DNA of 49,434 bases from CAZCFB01 sp964511535 (GTDB lineage: Bacteria > Myxococcota_A > Polyangia > GCA-2747355 > CAZCFB01), in assembly GCA_964511535.1 (NCBI GenBank), contig CAZEFW010000056.1:1-49434 (forward strand), given 5' to 3'. A model generated the notes under the pieces. It saw nothing but the letters and a program-made list of their open reading frames with translations. It was not told the origin of the DNA and searched no databases. Positions within the stretch are counted from its first letter, which is position 1. Every line of letters starts with the position of its first letter. The translations under genes were made by a program, and so were the position numbers. This document shows positions 24,711-32,424 of this stretch, piece after piece.

Positions 24711-25916
24711 ATGAAGCCGAAAACCGCTGCAGTCCAGTACGACATATTGCCGCTGATCCGGGAGCGCTGGAGCACGCGCGCATTCTCTGACAGGCCGGTG
24801 CCGCCCACCGTCCTGGCCACCCTGCTGGAGGCCGCGCGCTGGGCGCCGTCTTGCCTCAACGCCCAGCCCTGGCGGTTCGTGGTGGCCGCGCGCGGCGACG
24901 GCACCGACAGCTTCGAAGACATGGTGTGGTGCCTCAACCGCGGCAACCAGATCTGGGCCGGCCGCGCCGCAGCGCTGATCTTCGTCATCGTGCGCGAGAC
25001 CTTCGTGGAGTCGGGTGAGCCGAACCGCTATGCCTGGCACGACGCGGGGTTGGCCTCGGGCATGCTCCTGCTGCAGGCGGCGGCCCTCGATCTACAGGTG
25101 CACCCGATGGCAGGCTTCGACATCGACCAGGCGCGCGCCGAGCTGGAGATCCCCTCGGGCTACGCCCCGGTGACCGTGCTTGCCGTGGGCTACCAGGGCG
25201 ATCCGGACCAGCTGCCACCGGAGCTGGCCGCCAGCGAGCGCGCTGCCCGCGGCCGAAAGCCCCTCTCGGAGCGGGCCTACGCGGGGCTGTTTGGCGAGCC
25301 GCTGGTGGTCAAAGAGGATCCCGACGTGCAGGCCGTGCTCGACTTCTGGTTCGGCGAGCTGTCCGATCTGGGCCGGGCGCCGGACGACCGCGCCCGGCGC
25401 TGGTACAAGAATGATCCAGCGTTCGACGAGGCGATCCGGGACCGATTCGGCGAGGCGCACCGGGCCATCGTCGAGGGCGAGCGCGAGGCGTGGCTGCTGA
25501 GCGCCCGGGGGCGGCTGGCCTACGTGCTGGTGCTGGACCAGTTCTCACGCAACATGTTCCGCGGCAGCGGCGAGATGTTCGCCCACGACGCGCAGGCGCT
25601 GGAGGTGGCGCTGGGCTCGGTGGAGCGGGGTATGGACCGCCAGCTGCCGGCGGATATGCGCGCCTTCTTCTACCTGCCGTTGATGCACAGCGAGGAGCTG
25701 GCGCACCAGGAGCGATGCGTGGAGCTGTTCGCGGCGCTGATGCTCGACCTGCCGCGAGAGGCGCGCTCCCGCGTGCGGCAGAACCTCAAGTATGCGGGCA
25801 TGCACCGGGACATCGTGGCCCGGTTCGGTCGCTTCCCCCACCGCAACGAGCTGCTGGGCCGGGAGACCTCGGCGGAAGAGGTGGAGTTCCTGGAGCAGCC
25901 CGGATCCAGCTTCTGA
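24711..25916 (+). CDS. Nitroreductase-DUF924 fusion protein
   Basis: A 401-aa protein made of two recognisable domains. Residues ~10-195 are a nitroreductase (FMN-dependent) with RERWSTRAFSDRPV and APSCLNAQPWRFVV for flavin binding, then GYAPVTVLAVGY. Residues ~209-390 are a full DUF924 domain, beginning VLDFWFGEL and containing LDQFSRNMFRGS and the terminal RFGRFPHRNELLGRETSAEE. The linker (ERAYAGLFGEPLVVKEDP) is in frame with no stop, so this is a true fusion, not a sequencing break. ATG 24711 has AGGAG at 24697. The nitroreductase part probably reduces nitro or quinone compounds; DUF924 has no established function. Confidence 0.88.
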   Translation: MKPKTAAVQYDILPLIRERWSTRAFSDRPVPPTVLATLLEAARWAPSCLNAQPWRFVVAARGDGTDSFEDMVWCLNRGNQIWAGRAAALIFVIVRETFVESGEPNRYAWHDAGLASGMLLLQAAALDLQVHPMAGFDIDQARAELEIPSGYAPVTVLAVGYQGDPDQLPPELAASERAARGRKPLSERAYAGLFGEPLVVKEDPDVQAVLDFWFGELSDLGRAPDDRARRWYKNDPAFDEAIRDRFGEAHRAIVEGEREAWLLSARGRLAYVLVLDQFSRNMFRGSGEMFAHDAQALEVALGSVERGMDRQLPADMRAFFYLPLMHSEELAHQERCVELFAALMLDLPREARSRVRQNLKYAGMHRDIVARFGRFPHRNELLGRETSAEEVEFLEQPGSSF

Positions 25917-25942
25917 ACTGCCCGCCGGTCCCGCCGCTGCGG

Positions 25943-25948
25943 TATAGT
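25943..25948 (+). promoter_or_regulatory. Candidate -10 box of the GST gene
   Basis: TATAGT ends 20 nt before the GTG start, predicting a leader of about 14 nt that still contains the GGGAGG ribosome binding site. No clear -35 is visible. Confidence 0.4.
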
Positions 25949-25968
25949 CCGTCCCTGGGAGGTCCCAA

Positions 25969-26703
25969 GTGCCACGACTCTACGCCCTGTCCTACTCACC
26001 CTGGTCAGAGAAGGCCCGCTGGGCCCTCGAGCACCACAGCGTCAACTTCAGGGAGGTGCCGTTTCTGCCCATGCTCGGCGAGCCGCTGCTGCGGCTGCGC
26101 ATGCGCAAGCTCACCGGCCGCCTGACCGTGCCAGTGCTGCTGGTGGACGACCAGGCCATCGGCGACTCCTTCGAAATCGCCCGCTACGCCGAGCGCGTGG
26201 GCGACGGCCCGACGCTGTTCCCCGAGGGCACCGCTGAGGAGATCGCTCACTGGAACCAGCTGAGCGAGCAGGCGTGCCACGCCGGCCGGGCCCTGGCCAC
26301 CACGCGGACCATGCAGGACAAGGCAGCGCTGGTGGAGGCGGTCCCGCCCCTGGTGCCGGGCCCGCTGCGCCGGCCCATGGGAGAGGTGGGGGGGCGCTTT
26401 TTGCAACAGAAGTACAACCTCGACGAGCGAGATGAGGCAGGCCACCGTGATCAGGCGCGCCAGGCGCTGGAGGCCCTGTCCTACGCCGTGGGCGAGGGTC
26501 CCACCGTGCTCGATGGGTTCTCATTCGCGGACATCGCCATGGCGGCCGCGCTGCAGCTGATCTGGCCCGTGGGGGACCACGAGATCCAGATCGGGCGCAA
26601 CACCCGACGCTGCTTCACCGACGAGATCCTCGTGCAGGAGTTCTCCCACCTCGGCGCCTGGCGGGACGCGCTGTACGCAGCCCACCGACGACGGGGCGCG
26701 TAA
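25969..26703 (+). CDS. Glutathione S-transferase family protein
   Basis: A 244-aa protein starting at GTG 25969 after GGGAGG. The N-terminal thioredoxin-like domain (~1-80) has YALSYSPWSEKARWALEHH (active Ser/Tyr region), the cis-Pro in VPVLLVDD and the GDSFEIARYAE glutathione-binding segment. The C-terminal domain (~90-244) is all-helical. Glutathione conjugation or thiol-dependent reduction is the family role. It is 52 nt downstream of the nitroreductase-DUF924 fusion; the two could form a small detoxification pair with independent promoters. It is 2 nt upstream of the Cys-repeat lipoprotein gene. Confidence 0.85.
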   Translation: MPRLYALSYSPWSEKARWALEHHSVNFREVPFLPMLGEPLLRLRMRKLTGRLTVPVLLVDDQAIGDSFEIARYAERVGDGPTLFPEGTAEEIAHWNQLSEQACHAGRALATTRTMQDKAALVEAVPPLVPGPLRRPMGEVGGRFLQQKYNLDERDEAGHRDQARQALEALSYAVGEGPTVLDGFSFADIAMAAALQLIWPVGDHEIQIGRNTRRCFTDEILVQEFSHLGAWRDALYAAHRRRGA

Positions 26704-26705
26704 AC

Positions 26706-29342
26706 ATGAAGCGCGCGGTACCCGCGATCCTGCTCCTCTTCATCGCCGCCTCTTGCGCGCCGGGTGACCCGCCGGGCGGCGGGGCGAGCCCTGCTCTGGA
26801 CGGCGCCTCGTCCGGGGCGAGCAGGCGCCCGGCGGCGCTGCGCGGCGTCCGCGCCATGGCTGCCGCGCGCTCGGTGGTCACCTTCACGGCGCTGCCGGAC
26901 CGGCCCTCGCTGCCGCCCATGGTGGGCGAGGACGGGCCCGGGCCCGTGGACATGGAGCTGCCCGTGGGCCGCGAGCTCCGCGCGTCCGGCCCGACCGTGG
27001 TCGCTGCGCCGGCGCGCGTCTCGCCCGAACCGCCGGTGCCCTGGTCGCCCCAGCCAGCCAGCAGCTTCCTGGCCATCAAGGACAACAACAAGCTCTTTCC
27101 GCCCGACACCCACGGCGCGGTGGGGCCTTCAAGGCTGATGACCACCCTGAACACCGAGGTGGCGGTGCATGACCGGTCGGGCAAGCAGCTGTACAAGGCG
27201 AGCCTCGGCACCTTCTGGAAGGGCCACTACAAGCACCGCCCCTTCGACCCGCGGATCCACTACGATCCGTTCGCCAAGCGCTGGATCACCGTGGCCTGCG
27301 CCGACTCGCGCAGCGCCAACTCGGCCATGCTGGTGGCGGTGTCCCAGACCAGCGATCCCCTGGGCAAGTGGAACCGCTACAAGCTGGACGCCGACCCGGC
27401 CAACAAGCACTGGGTCGACTACCCCAACGTCGGCTTCAACAAGCGCTGGATCGTGGTGCAGGCCAACATGTTCCCCAACTCTGGCAGCGCGCAGCCGTAC
27501 AGCCGGATCTGGGTCATGGACAAGGCCGACCTGATGGCGGGCGGCGCCGGCAAGCACACCGTGCTCACCACCACCACCCTCGGCTACACCCAGTCGCCGG
27601 CCATCACCCACAGCGCCACCCTGGATCCGATGTACCTGCTCAACGTCTGGAACAGCTCCAAGGGGTGCGTGCGCCTGTTCACCATCACCGGCAGCCTGGG
27701 GCAGGAGAAGCTCACCGCCGGGACGCAATACTGCGCCGCGTCCGGCTGGGCGGCCAGCCCCAAGGGCCGGGCCGACCTGGCGCCGCAGAAGGGCACCAGC
27801 AAGAAGGTGCAGGTCAACGACGCACGCATGCACCGGGTGGTGTGGCGCAACGGCTACCTGTGGGCGGCGCACATGATCATCCTCGGCTCGCCCACCCGGA
27901 CCGCCATCCAGTGGTGGAAGATCGACCCGACCAAGGCAGGGGCGCAGGTGGGGCGCATCGACGACGCCACGGGCAAGGTGTTCCGGGCGTTCCCGAGCAT
28001 CGCGGTCAACAAGCACGAGGACCTGCTCATCGGCTACGCGCGCTTCTCGGCCGCCGAGCACCCGGGCGCCGCCTACCGATTCCGCCATGGCAGCGACAGC
28101 GGCATGACCCTGCAGCCCGAGGTGGTGTTCCGCCCGGGGCGCGCCACCTACTACAAGTCGGGCAGCGGGCGGAACCGCTGGGGTGACTACAGCGCCGCGG
28201 TGGTGGACCCGGCGGATGACATCAACCTGTGGACCATTCAGGAGTACGCCGACACCACCAACCGGTGGGCCACCTGGTGGGCCGGGCTGGAGCTCCGGCC
28301 GGTCAAGGCGGGCGGCGCTTGCACCAAGGACACCGAGTGCCGCACCGATCACTGCGTGGACGGGGTCTGCTGCGACACCGCGTGCGGCGATGGCATCACC
28401 ACCGACTGTCAGGCCTGCAGCGTCAAGGCGGGGGCCGCCAAGGACGGCGCCTGCGGGCCGCTGGCCAAGGGCGTGACCTGCCGCAAGGCCACGGGGCCGT
28501 GCGATGTGGCGGAGGGCTGCGACGGCGCGGCCACGGCATGTCCCGCCGACCTGTTGCAGCCCGCCGGCGCGAGCTGTCGCGCGTCCCAGGGGCCGTGCGA
28601 TGTGGCGGAGAGCTGCGACGGCAAGCTGAGCAGCTGCCCTGCCGACGGCTTCGCGGCCGCGGGGATCACCTGCCGGGCAGCGGCGGGGGCGTGCGATGTG
28701 GCGGACCAGTGCGACGGCGCTGGCCCGGCCTGCCCGGCGGACAAGGTGCAGGTCGTGGGGATCACCTGCCGCAAGGCCGCCGGGAGCTGCGATTTGGCCG
28801 AGAACTGCGATGGCACCAGCGCCGCGTGCCCGGCGGATACCGTCTCTCCGGTGGGGGCCCTGTGCCGCAAGGCGGCCGGCGCGTGCGATGTGGCGGAGAC
28901 CTGTGACGGGGCGGGCGGCGCCTGCCCGGCGGACACCGTCAAGCCCAAGGGCACCGTGTGCCGGGCGCTCACCGACGTGGACTGCGACTACGAGGAGCTG
29001 TGCGACGGCGCGGCCGCGGCCTGCCCGGCGGACAAGTTCGAGCCGGACGGGACGCCGTGCTGGCAGGGGGTGGGGGCGTGCAAGGCCAAGAAGTGCCGGC
29101 TGCTGCCGCCCGACGCCGGGCCGGACCTCGGCGCGCGGCCTGACCTGACGCCCACGCCGGATCTCCCGCCGCCCCCCGGGCCGGACCTCGGCCCCGACAG
29201 CGGACCGGAGCCGGGCGGGGGGGACGAGGGGTGCTCCTGCTCCTCCACAGGCGGGCTGGCCGGGGGCGCCCCGGTGGCCGCGCTGGCGCTGCTGTGGCTG
29301 CTGTGGGGGCGCGCCGGCCGACGAACATTTGTGGATCTCTAA
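26706..29342 (+). CDS. Lipoprotein with Cys-repeat region and MYXO-CTERM-like tail
   Basis: An 878-aa secreted protein. The N-terminus has a signal peptide with lipobox AASC (C17). Residues ~110-530 form a large secreted domain of unknown function, including KDNNKLFPPDTHGAVGPS and several Trp/Tyr-rich repeats. Residues ~589-780 hold six ~32-aa Cys repeats with the pattern TCRK..G.CDVAE.CDG...CPAD, similar to disintegrin-like repeats of myxobacterial surface proteins. After a Pro/Asp linker comes GCSCSSTGGLAGGAPVA, a TM stretch and RAGRR, a MYXO-CTERM sorting signal. Having both a lipobox and this tail is unusual. The ATG follows the GST stop by 2 nt. Confidence 0.78.
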   Translation: MKRAVPAILLLFIAASCAPGDPPGGGASPALDGASSGASRRPAALRGVRAMAAARSVVTFTALPDRPSLPPMVGEDGPGPVDMELPVGRELRASGPTVVAAPARVSPEPPVPWSPQPASSFLAIKDNNKLFPPDTHGAVGPSRLMTTLNTEVAVHDRSGKQLYKASLGTFWKGHYKHRPFDPRIHYDPFAKRWITVACADSRSANSAMLVAVSQTSDPLGKWNRYKLDADPANKHWVDYPNVGFNKRWIVVQANMFPNSGSAQPYSRIWVMDKADLMAGGAGKHTVLTTTTLGYTQSPAITHSATLDPMYLLNVWNSSKGCVRLFTITGSLGQEKLTAGTQYCAASGWAASPKGRADLAPQKGTSKKVQVNDARMHRVVWRNGYLWAAHMIILGSPTRTAIQWWKIDPTKAGAQVGRIDDATGKVFRAFPSIAVNKHEDLLIGYARFSAAEHPGAAYRFRHGSDSGMTLQPEVVFRPGRATYYKSGSGRNRWGDYSAAVVDPADDINLWTIQEYADTTNRWATWWAGLELRPVKAGGACTKDTECRTDHCVDGVCCDTACGDGITTDCQACSVKAGAAKDGACGPLAKGVTCRKATGPCDVAEGCDGAATACPADLLQPAGASCRASQGPCDVAESCDGKLSSCPADGFAAAGITCRAAAGACDVADQCDGAGPACPADKVQVVGITCRKAAGSCDLAENCDGTSAACPADTVSPVGALCRKAAGACDVAETCDGAGGACPADTVKPKGTVCRALTDVDCDYEELCDGAAAACPADKFEPDGTPCWQGVGACKAKKCRLLPPDAGPDLGARPDLTPTPDLPPPPGPDLGPDSGPEPGGGDEGCSCSSTGGLAGGAPVAALALLWLLWGRAGRRTFVDL
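28470..29060 (+). repeat. Degenerate ~96-bp cysteine repeats x6
   Basis: Six consecutive 32-33-aa units share G-x-x-C-R-x6-C-D-x-A-E-x-C-D-G-x4-A-C-P-A-D. They are diverged at DNA level but keep the Cys positions, implying disulphide-stabilised modules. A shortened unit (GTPCWQGVGACKAKKC) closes the array. Confidence 0.8.
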
Positions 29343-29352
29343 CCGCTCGCAG

Positions 29353-29358
29353 TAGACT
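29353..29358 (+). promoter_or_regulatory. Candidate -10 box of the kinase gene (leaderless)
   Basis: TAGACT ends 6 nt before the GTG start at 29365, and no ribosome binding site exists. Transcription would begin at or next to the start codon, consistent with a leaderless mRNA. Confidence 0.35.
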
Positions 29359-29364
29359 CACCTC

Positions 29365-31548
29365 GTGGCGACCCTCTCCAAGGGACAGGTGCTGCACGAG
29401 ACCTACCGCGTGCGGAAGTTGCTGGCTCGGGGCGGCATGGGCGAAGTGTACGAGGCCGAGCACGTGCGCCTGGCCAACAAGCGCCTCGCCATCAAGGTGC
29501 TGCACGAGGCGGTCGTGGAGGACCCCACCGCGTGCACGCGCTTCGTGATGGAGGCGGAGATCGTCTCGGGGCTGGGGCACCCACACATCGTCTCGGTCAC
29601 CGACTTCAACGAGCTGGCCAGCGGGCAGCCGTACATGGTGATGGAGTACCTGGAGGGGGAGGAGCTGTCTGCCCGGCTCAAGCGGGACGGGCGCCTGCCG
29701 CCGGCGCACGTGGCCCTGCTGCTGGAGCAGACCGCCGACGCCCTGTCCCGGGTTCACGAGCAGGGCATCGTGCACCGCGACCTGAAGCCGGGGAACATCT
29801 TCCTGGTGGATACCTCGGCCAACGCCATCCATATCAAGCTGCTCGACTTCGGCATCTCCAAGATCAAGGCCAGCCACATGCAGCTGACCCAGATGAAGAC
29901 GGTGCTCGGCACGCCGCACTTCATGAGCCCCGAGCAGGCCAAGGGGGCCATCGAGGAGATCGACCGGGCCACCGACATCTTCTCGCTCGGGGCCATCGCT
30001 TATGTATGCCTCACGGCGCGCATGCCGTTCGCGGCGGAGAAGCTGGTGGATCTGGTGACGGAGATCTCCACCACCACCCCGCCGGCCCCGAGCGACCTGA
30101 TCCCGGGCCTGCCGCCGGCCCTGGATCAGGTCATCGCCAGGGCCATGGCCAAGGAGCCGTCGGAGCGGTACGAAAAGGTGCTGGAGCTGGCCGCGGCCTT
30201 CCGCGAGGCGCTGGGGCAGGGCGGCGGCGGGGCGCGCAGCGAGGACGAGGAGTGGTCCGAGGTGTCGCTGCCCAACCCGATGACCGTCTCCAACATGCCC
30301 GACGCCGGGGCAGACGAGGCGCCGCCGGCCCGGAGCACGCCGCCGCCGGCCGCGCCCGCGCCCGCGCCCGCGCCTGCCACGCCCCCCCCTGCCGCGGTCC
30401 TGGACCAGGCCACCGCGATGGTGGCCGGTGAGGAGGTGACGGAGGATCGCCCGGCGGGGCAAGCTCTGGACCTGATGGAGCAGGCCACGGTGATGGTCCA
30501 GGGGGAGGACCCTGACGAGCCGGCGCCGCCGCCGGCAACCCCCCGCGCCACCACGGCGTACAGCGAGGAGGACCTGGATCCCTCGACGGTGAACTACCAC
30601 ACGGCCGGCGAGGCAGGAGCAGCGGAGGAGGCCGACAACCTGGCCACCAGGGAGCTGGACTTCAAGGCCACCCGGGTGATGCAGTCCAGGGGCCGCCGGG
30701 CGGACGACGCGGTGACCGCGCCTTACAGCGCGGTGGACGAGAAGCGGGAAGCGGCCGGTGAAGCGCTGGAGGATCTTCCCACGGTCACCGCCGACCGGTT
30801 CGAGGCCGCGGACACCGCCGAGAGCGATGCTGGCGGCCTGGAGAACGCGGACACCGCCGAGAAGGACGCTGGCGAGCTGGAGGACGCTGACAACGCCGAG
30901 GCGGCCGCCGTCGGCTTCGATGAAGCGGACACCGCCAAGAGCGGCGCCGGCGGCCTGGAGGGCGCGGACACAGGGGAGGGGGCCGGCGTCGGCTTCGAGG
31001 ACGCGGAGACCGCCGAGAGCGATGTCCGCAGTCAGAAGGGCGCGGACTCCGACGAGGGAGCTGCCGGCGGCCTGGAAGACCTGCCCACCAGGGCGGCCTC
31101 GCCCAAGCCCGCCAAGGCGCCGCAGGCTCCGCCGCCTCCGGTGGCCGCGACTCCCGTTGCTCGAAGGTCGCGCGCCTGGCTCGCGGTGGTGGGCGTGGTC
31201 GCGCTGCTGGTGATCGGGGGCTTCCTCTGGGGGCTGCTCGCGCCTGGCGACGGCGCTGGTCCGCCAGTGCGCGCGGCCGCCGCGCCGCCACCCCCGGACG
31301 CAGGCGCCGCGCTGCCCCCGGACGCCTCCCCTCGGCCTCCACCCGACACTCTCGCCCCTGCCGCCGCTCCGGACCGGGCGCTGCCGGCCGACGCCGCTAC
31401 CCCGGACCGGGCGATCCAGACCGACACCGCGCCCCCCGCGCCGGACCGGGCGGCCGCGGCCTCGCCTGACAAGCAGGTCCGCCGCAAGCGCCGCCGCCCT
31501 CGCCGCCGCCCTCGCAAGAAGAAGCTCCAGCCCTTCCGCGAGCTTTGA
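29365..31548 (+). CDS. Ser/Thr kinase with acidic repeats, TM segment and basic tail
   Basis: A 727-aa Hanks-type kinase beginning at GTG 29365. The catalytic domain (~14-280) is intact: ARGGMGEVYE (21-30), K44, HRDLKPGN with D139, DFG 161-163 and MSPEQA. A long disordered region (~290-590) includes Pro/Ala runs and a degenerate ~17-18-residue acidic repeat (DTAESDAGGLENA and variants) around 478-570. One TM segment lies at ~596-617. The extracytoplasmic end is Pro/Asp/Arg-rich and finishes with RRKRRRPRRRPRKKK. Putative pThr targets lie in the acidic linker. It is followed by a TPR/PEGA protein. Confidence 0.85.
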   Translation: MATLSKGQVLHETYRVRKLLARGGMGEVYEAEHVRLANKRLAIKVLHEAVVEDPTACTRFVMEAEIVSGLGHPHIVSVTDFNELASGQPYMVMEYLEGEELSARLKRDGRLPPAHVALLLEQTADALSRVHEQGIVHRDLKPGNIFLVDTSANAIHIKLLDFGISKIKASHMQLTQMKTVLGTPHFMSPEQAKGAIEEIDRATDIFSLGAIAYVCLTARMPFAAEKLVDLVTEISTTTPPAPSDLIPGLPPALDQVIARAMAKEPSERYEKVLELAAAFREALGQGGGGARSEDEEWSEVSLPNPMTVSNMPDAGADEAPPARSTPPPAAPAPAPAPATPPPAAVLDQATAMVAGEEVTEDRPAGQALDLMEQATVMVQGEDPDEPAPPPATPRATTAYSEEDLDPSTVNYHTAGEAGAAEEADNLATRELDFKATRVMQSRGRRADDAVTAPYSAVDEKREAAGEALEDLPTVTADRFEAADTAESDAGGLENADTAEKDAGELEDADNAEAAAVGFDEADTAKSGAGGLEGADTGEGAGVGFEDAETAESDVRSQKGADSDEGAAGGLEDLPTRAASPKPAKAPQAPPPPVAATPVARRSRAWLAVVGVVALLVIGGFLWGLLAPGDGAGPPVRAAAAPPPPDAGAALPPDASPRPPPDTLAPAAAPDRALPADAATPDRAIQTDTAPPAPDRAAAASPDKQVRRKRRRPRRRPRKKKLQPFREL

Positions 31549-31575
31549 GACAGCGTGGTCCGGCTGGGATATAAT
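31545..31575 (+). promoter_or_regulatory. Candidate sigma-70 promoter
   Basis: A perfect TATAAT at 31570-31575 is preceded by TTGAGA at 31545-31550 with a 19-bp spacer. It overlaps the end of the kinase gene and lies 50 nt before the ATG at 31625. The surrounding AT-rich bases stand out in this GC-rich genome. Confidence 0.55.
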
Positions 31576-31624
31576 CGGGGCCGCTTCAAGTTTATTTTCT
31601 GAACGGATTCCTAGGGTGATCGTC

Positions 31625-32407
31625 ATGGGTGTGTTCAGACTGCCGTCCTGGCCGCTGTGGGTCGTGAGCGCCACGCTGCTCCTGTGCGCGGACGCCTCGG
31701 CCTCGGGGGAGAAAAACCGTGAGGCGGCGCGGCCGCTGTTCAAGAAGGGGAACGACTGCTTCGACCGCAAGGACTACCCCTGCGCCATCACCGCGTTTCG
31801 CCAGGCGTACGCGCTGTTCCCCAGCCCGAAGATCACCCTGAACATCGCCCTGACTCTGGAGGCGATGGGGGACGCCCCCGGGGCTGCCGAACAGTTCGAG
31901 CGCTTCCTGAAAGCGGCGGATAAAGAGGGCGACGGCAAGGGGGCCCTGGAGCAACAGCGGCGCACGGTGGACACCAAGCTGACCGCCCTGCGCGAGAAGC
32001 TGGGCAGCGTGACGGTCAAGTGTGAGGTGAGCGGCGCCGAGGTTCACCTGGACGGCGTCTCGAGAGACAGGACCCCCACCACCCGACGGATCTACGCCAA
32101 GCCCGGCAAGCACCGGCTGGAGCTGCGCAAGAAGGGGCGCGGCCGCTGGCGCAGAGAGGTGGAGTTGAGCGCCGGGGCGGTGGTGGCCGTGGTGGTTCCC
32201 CGGGGGGCCCTGGCGCCGAGGGTGGTCAAGAAGGCGGCGCCGGCCAGAGCGACCACCGACCCGACCGGCCGGCCGATCTACAAGAAGTGGTGGTTCTGGA
32301 CCGCCATCGGCGTCGGCGTCGCGGCCGTGGCAGGTGGCGTGACCGTCGGCGTGCTGGCCAGCCAGGACGCGCCCGCCCCCGAGCTGGGCGCCATCCGGTT
32401 CGACTGA
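31625..32407 (+). CDS. TPR/PEGA exported protein
   Basis: A 260-aa protein; ATG 31625 is preferred to GTG 31616 because TAGGG is correctly spaced before it. It has a signal peptide (~1-27, ending ASASGE), then a TPR-like helical domain (~30-110: RPLFKKGNDCFDRKDYPCAITAFRQAY) and a PEGA domain (~118-170: GSVTVKCEVSGAEVHLDGVSRDRTP). A C-terminal TM segment (~220-245) would anchor it in a membrane. This domain order is widespread in Myxococcota, where such genes often sit beside Ser/Thr kinases. It probably binds an envelope component. Its stop region overlaps the next gene's upstream start codons. Confidence 0.8.
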   Translation: MGVFRLPSWPLWVVSATLLLCADASASGEKNREAARPLFKKGNDCFDRKDYPCAITAFRQAYALFPSPKITLNIALTLEAMGDAPGAAEQFERFLKAADKEGDGKGALEQQRRTVDTKLTALREKLGSVTVKCEVSGAEVHLDGVSRDRTPTTRRIYAKPGKHRLELRKKGRGRWRREVELSAGAVVAVVVPRGALAPRVVKKAAPARATTDPTGRPIYKKWWFWTAIGVGVAAVAGGVTVGVLASQDAPAPELGAIRFD

Positions 32408-32424
32408 TGATGGAGGGGATGAGT

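Noticed and set aside
28470..29060. Regular repeats that could suggest a CRISPR array
   Set aside because: The units are in-frame protein repeats with conserved Cys codons and diverged DNA, with no spacer/repeat pattern or cas gene.
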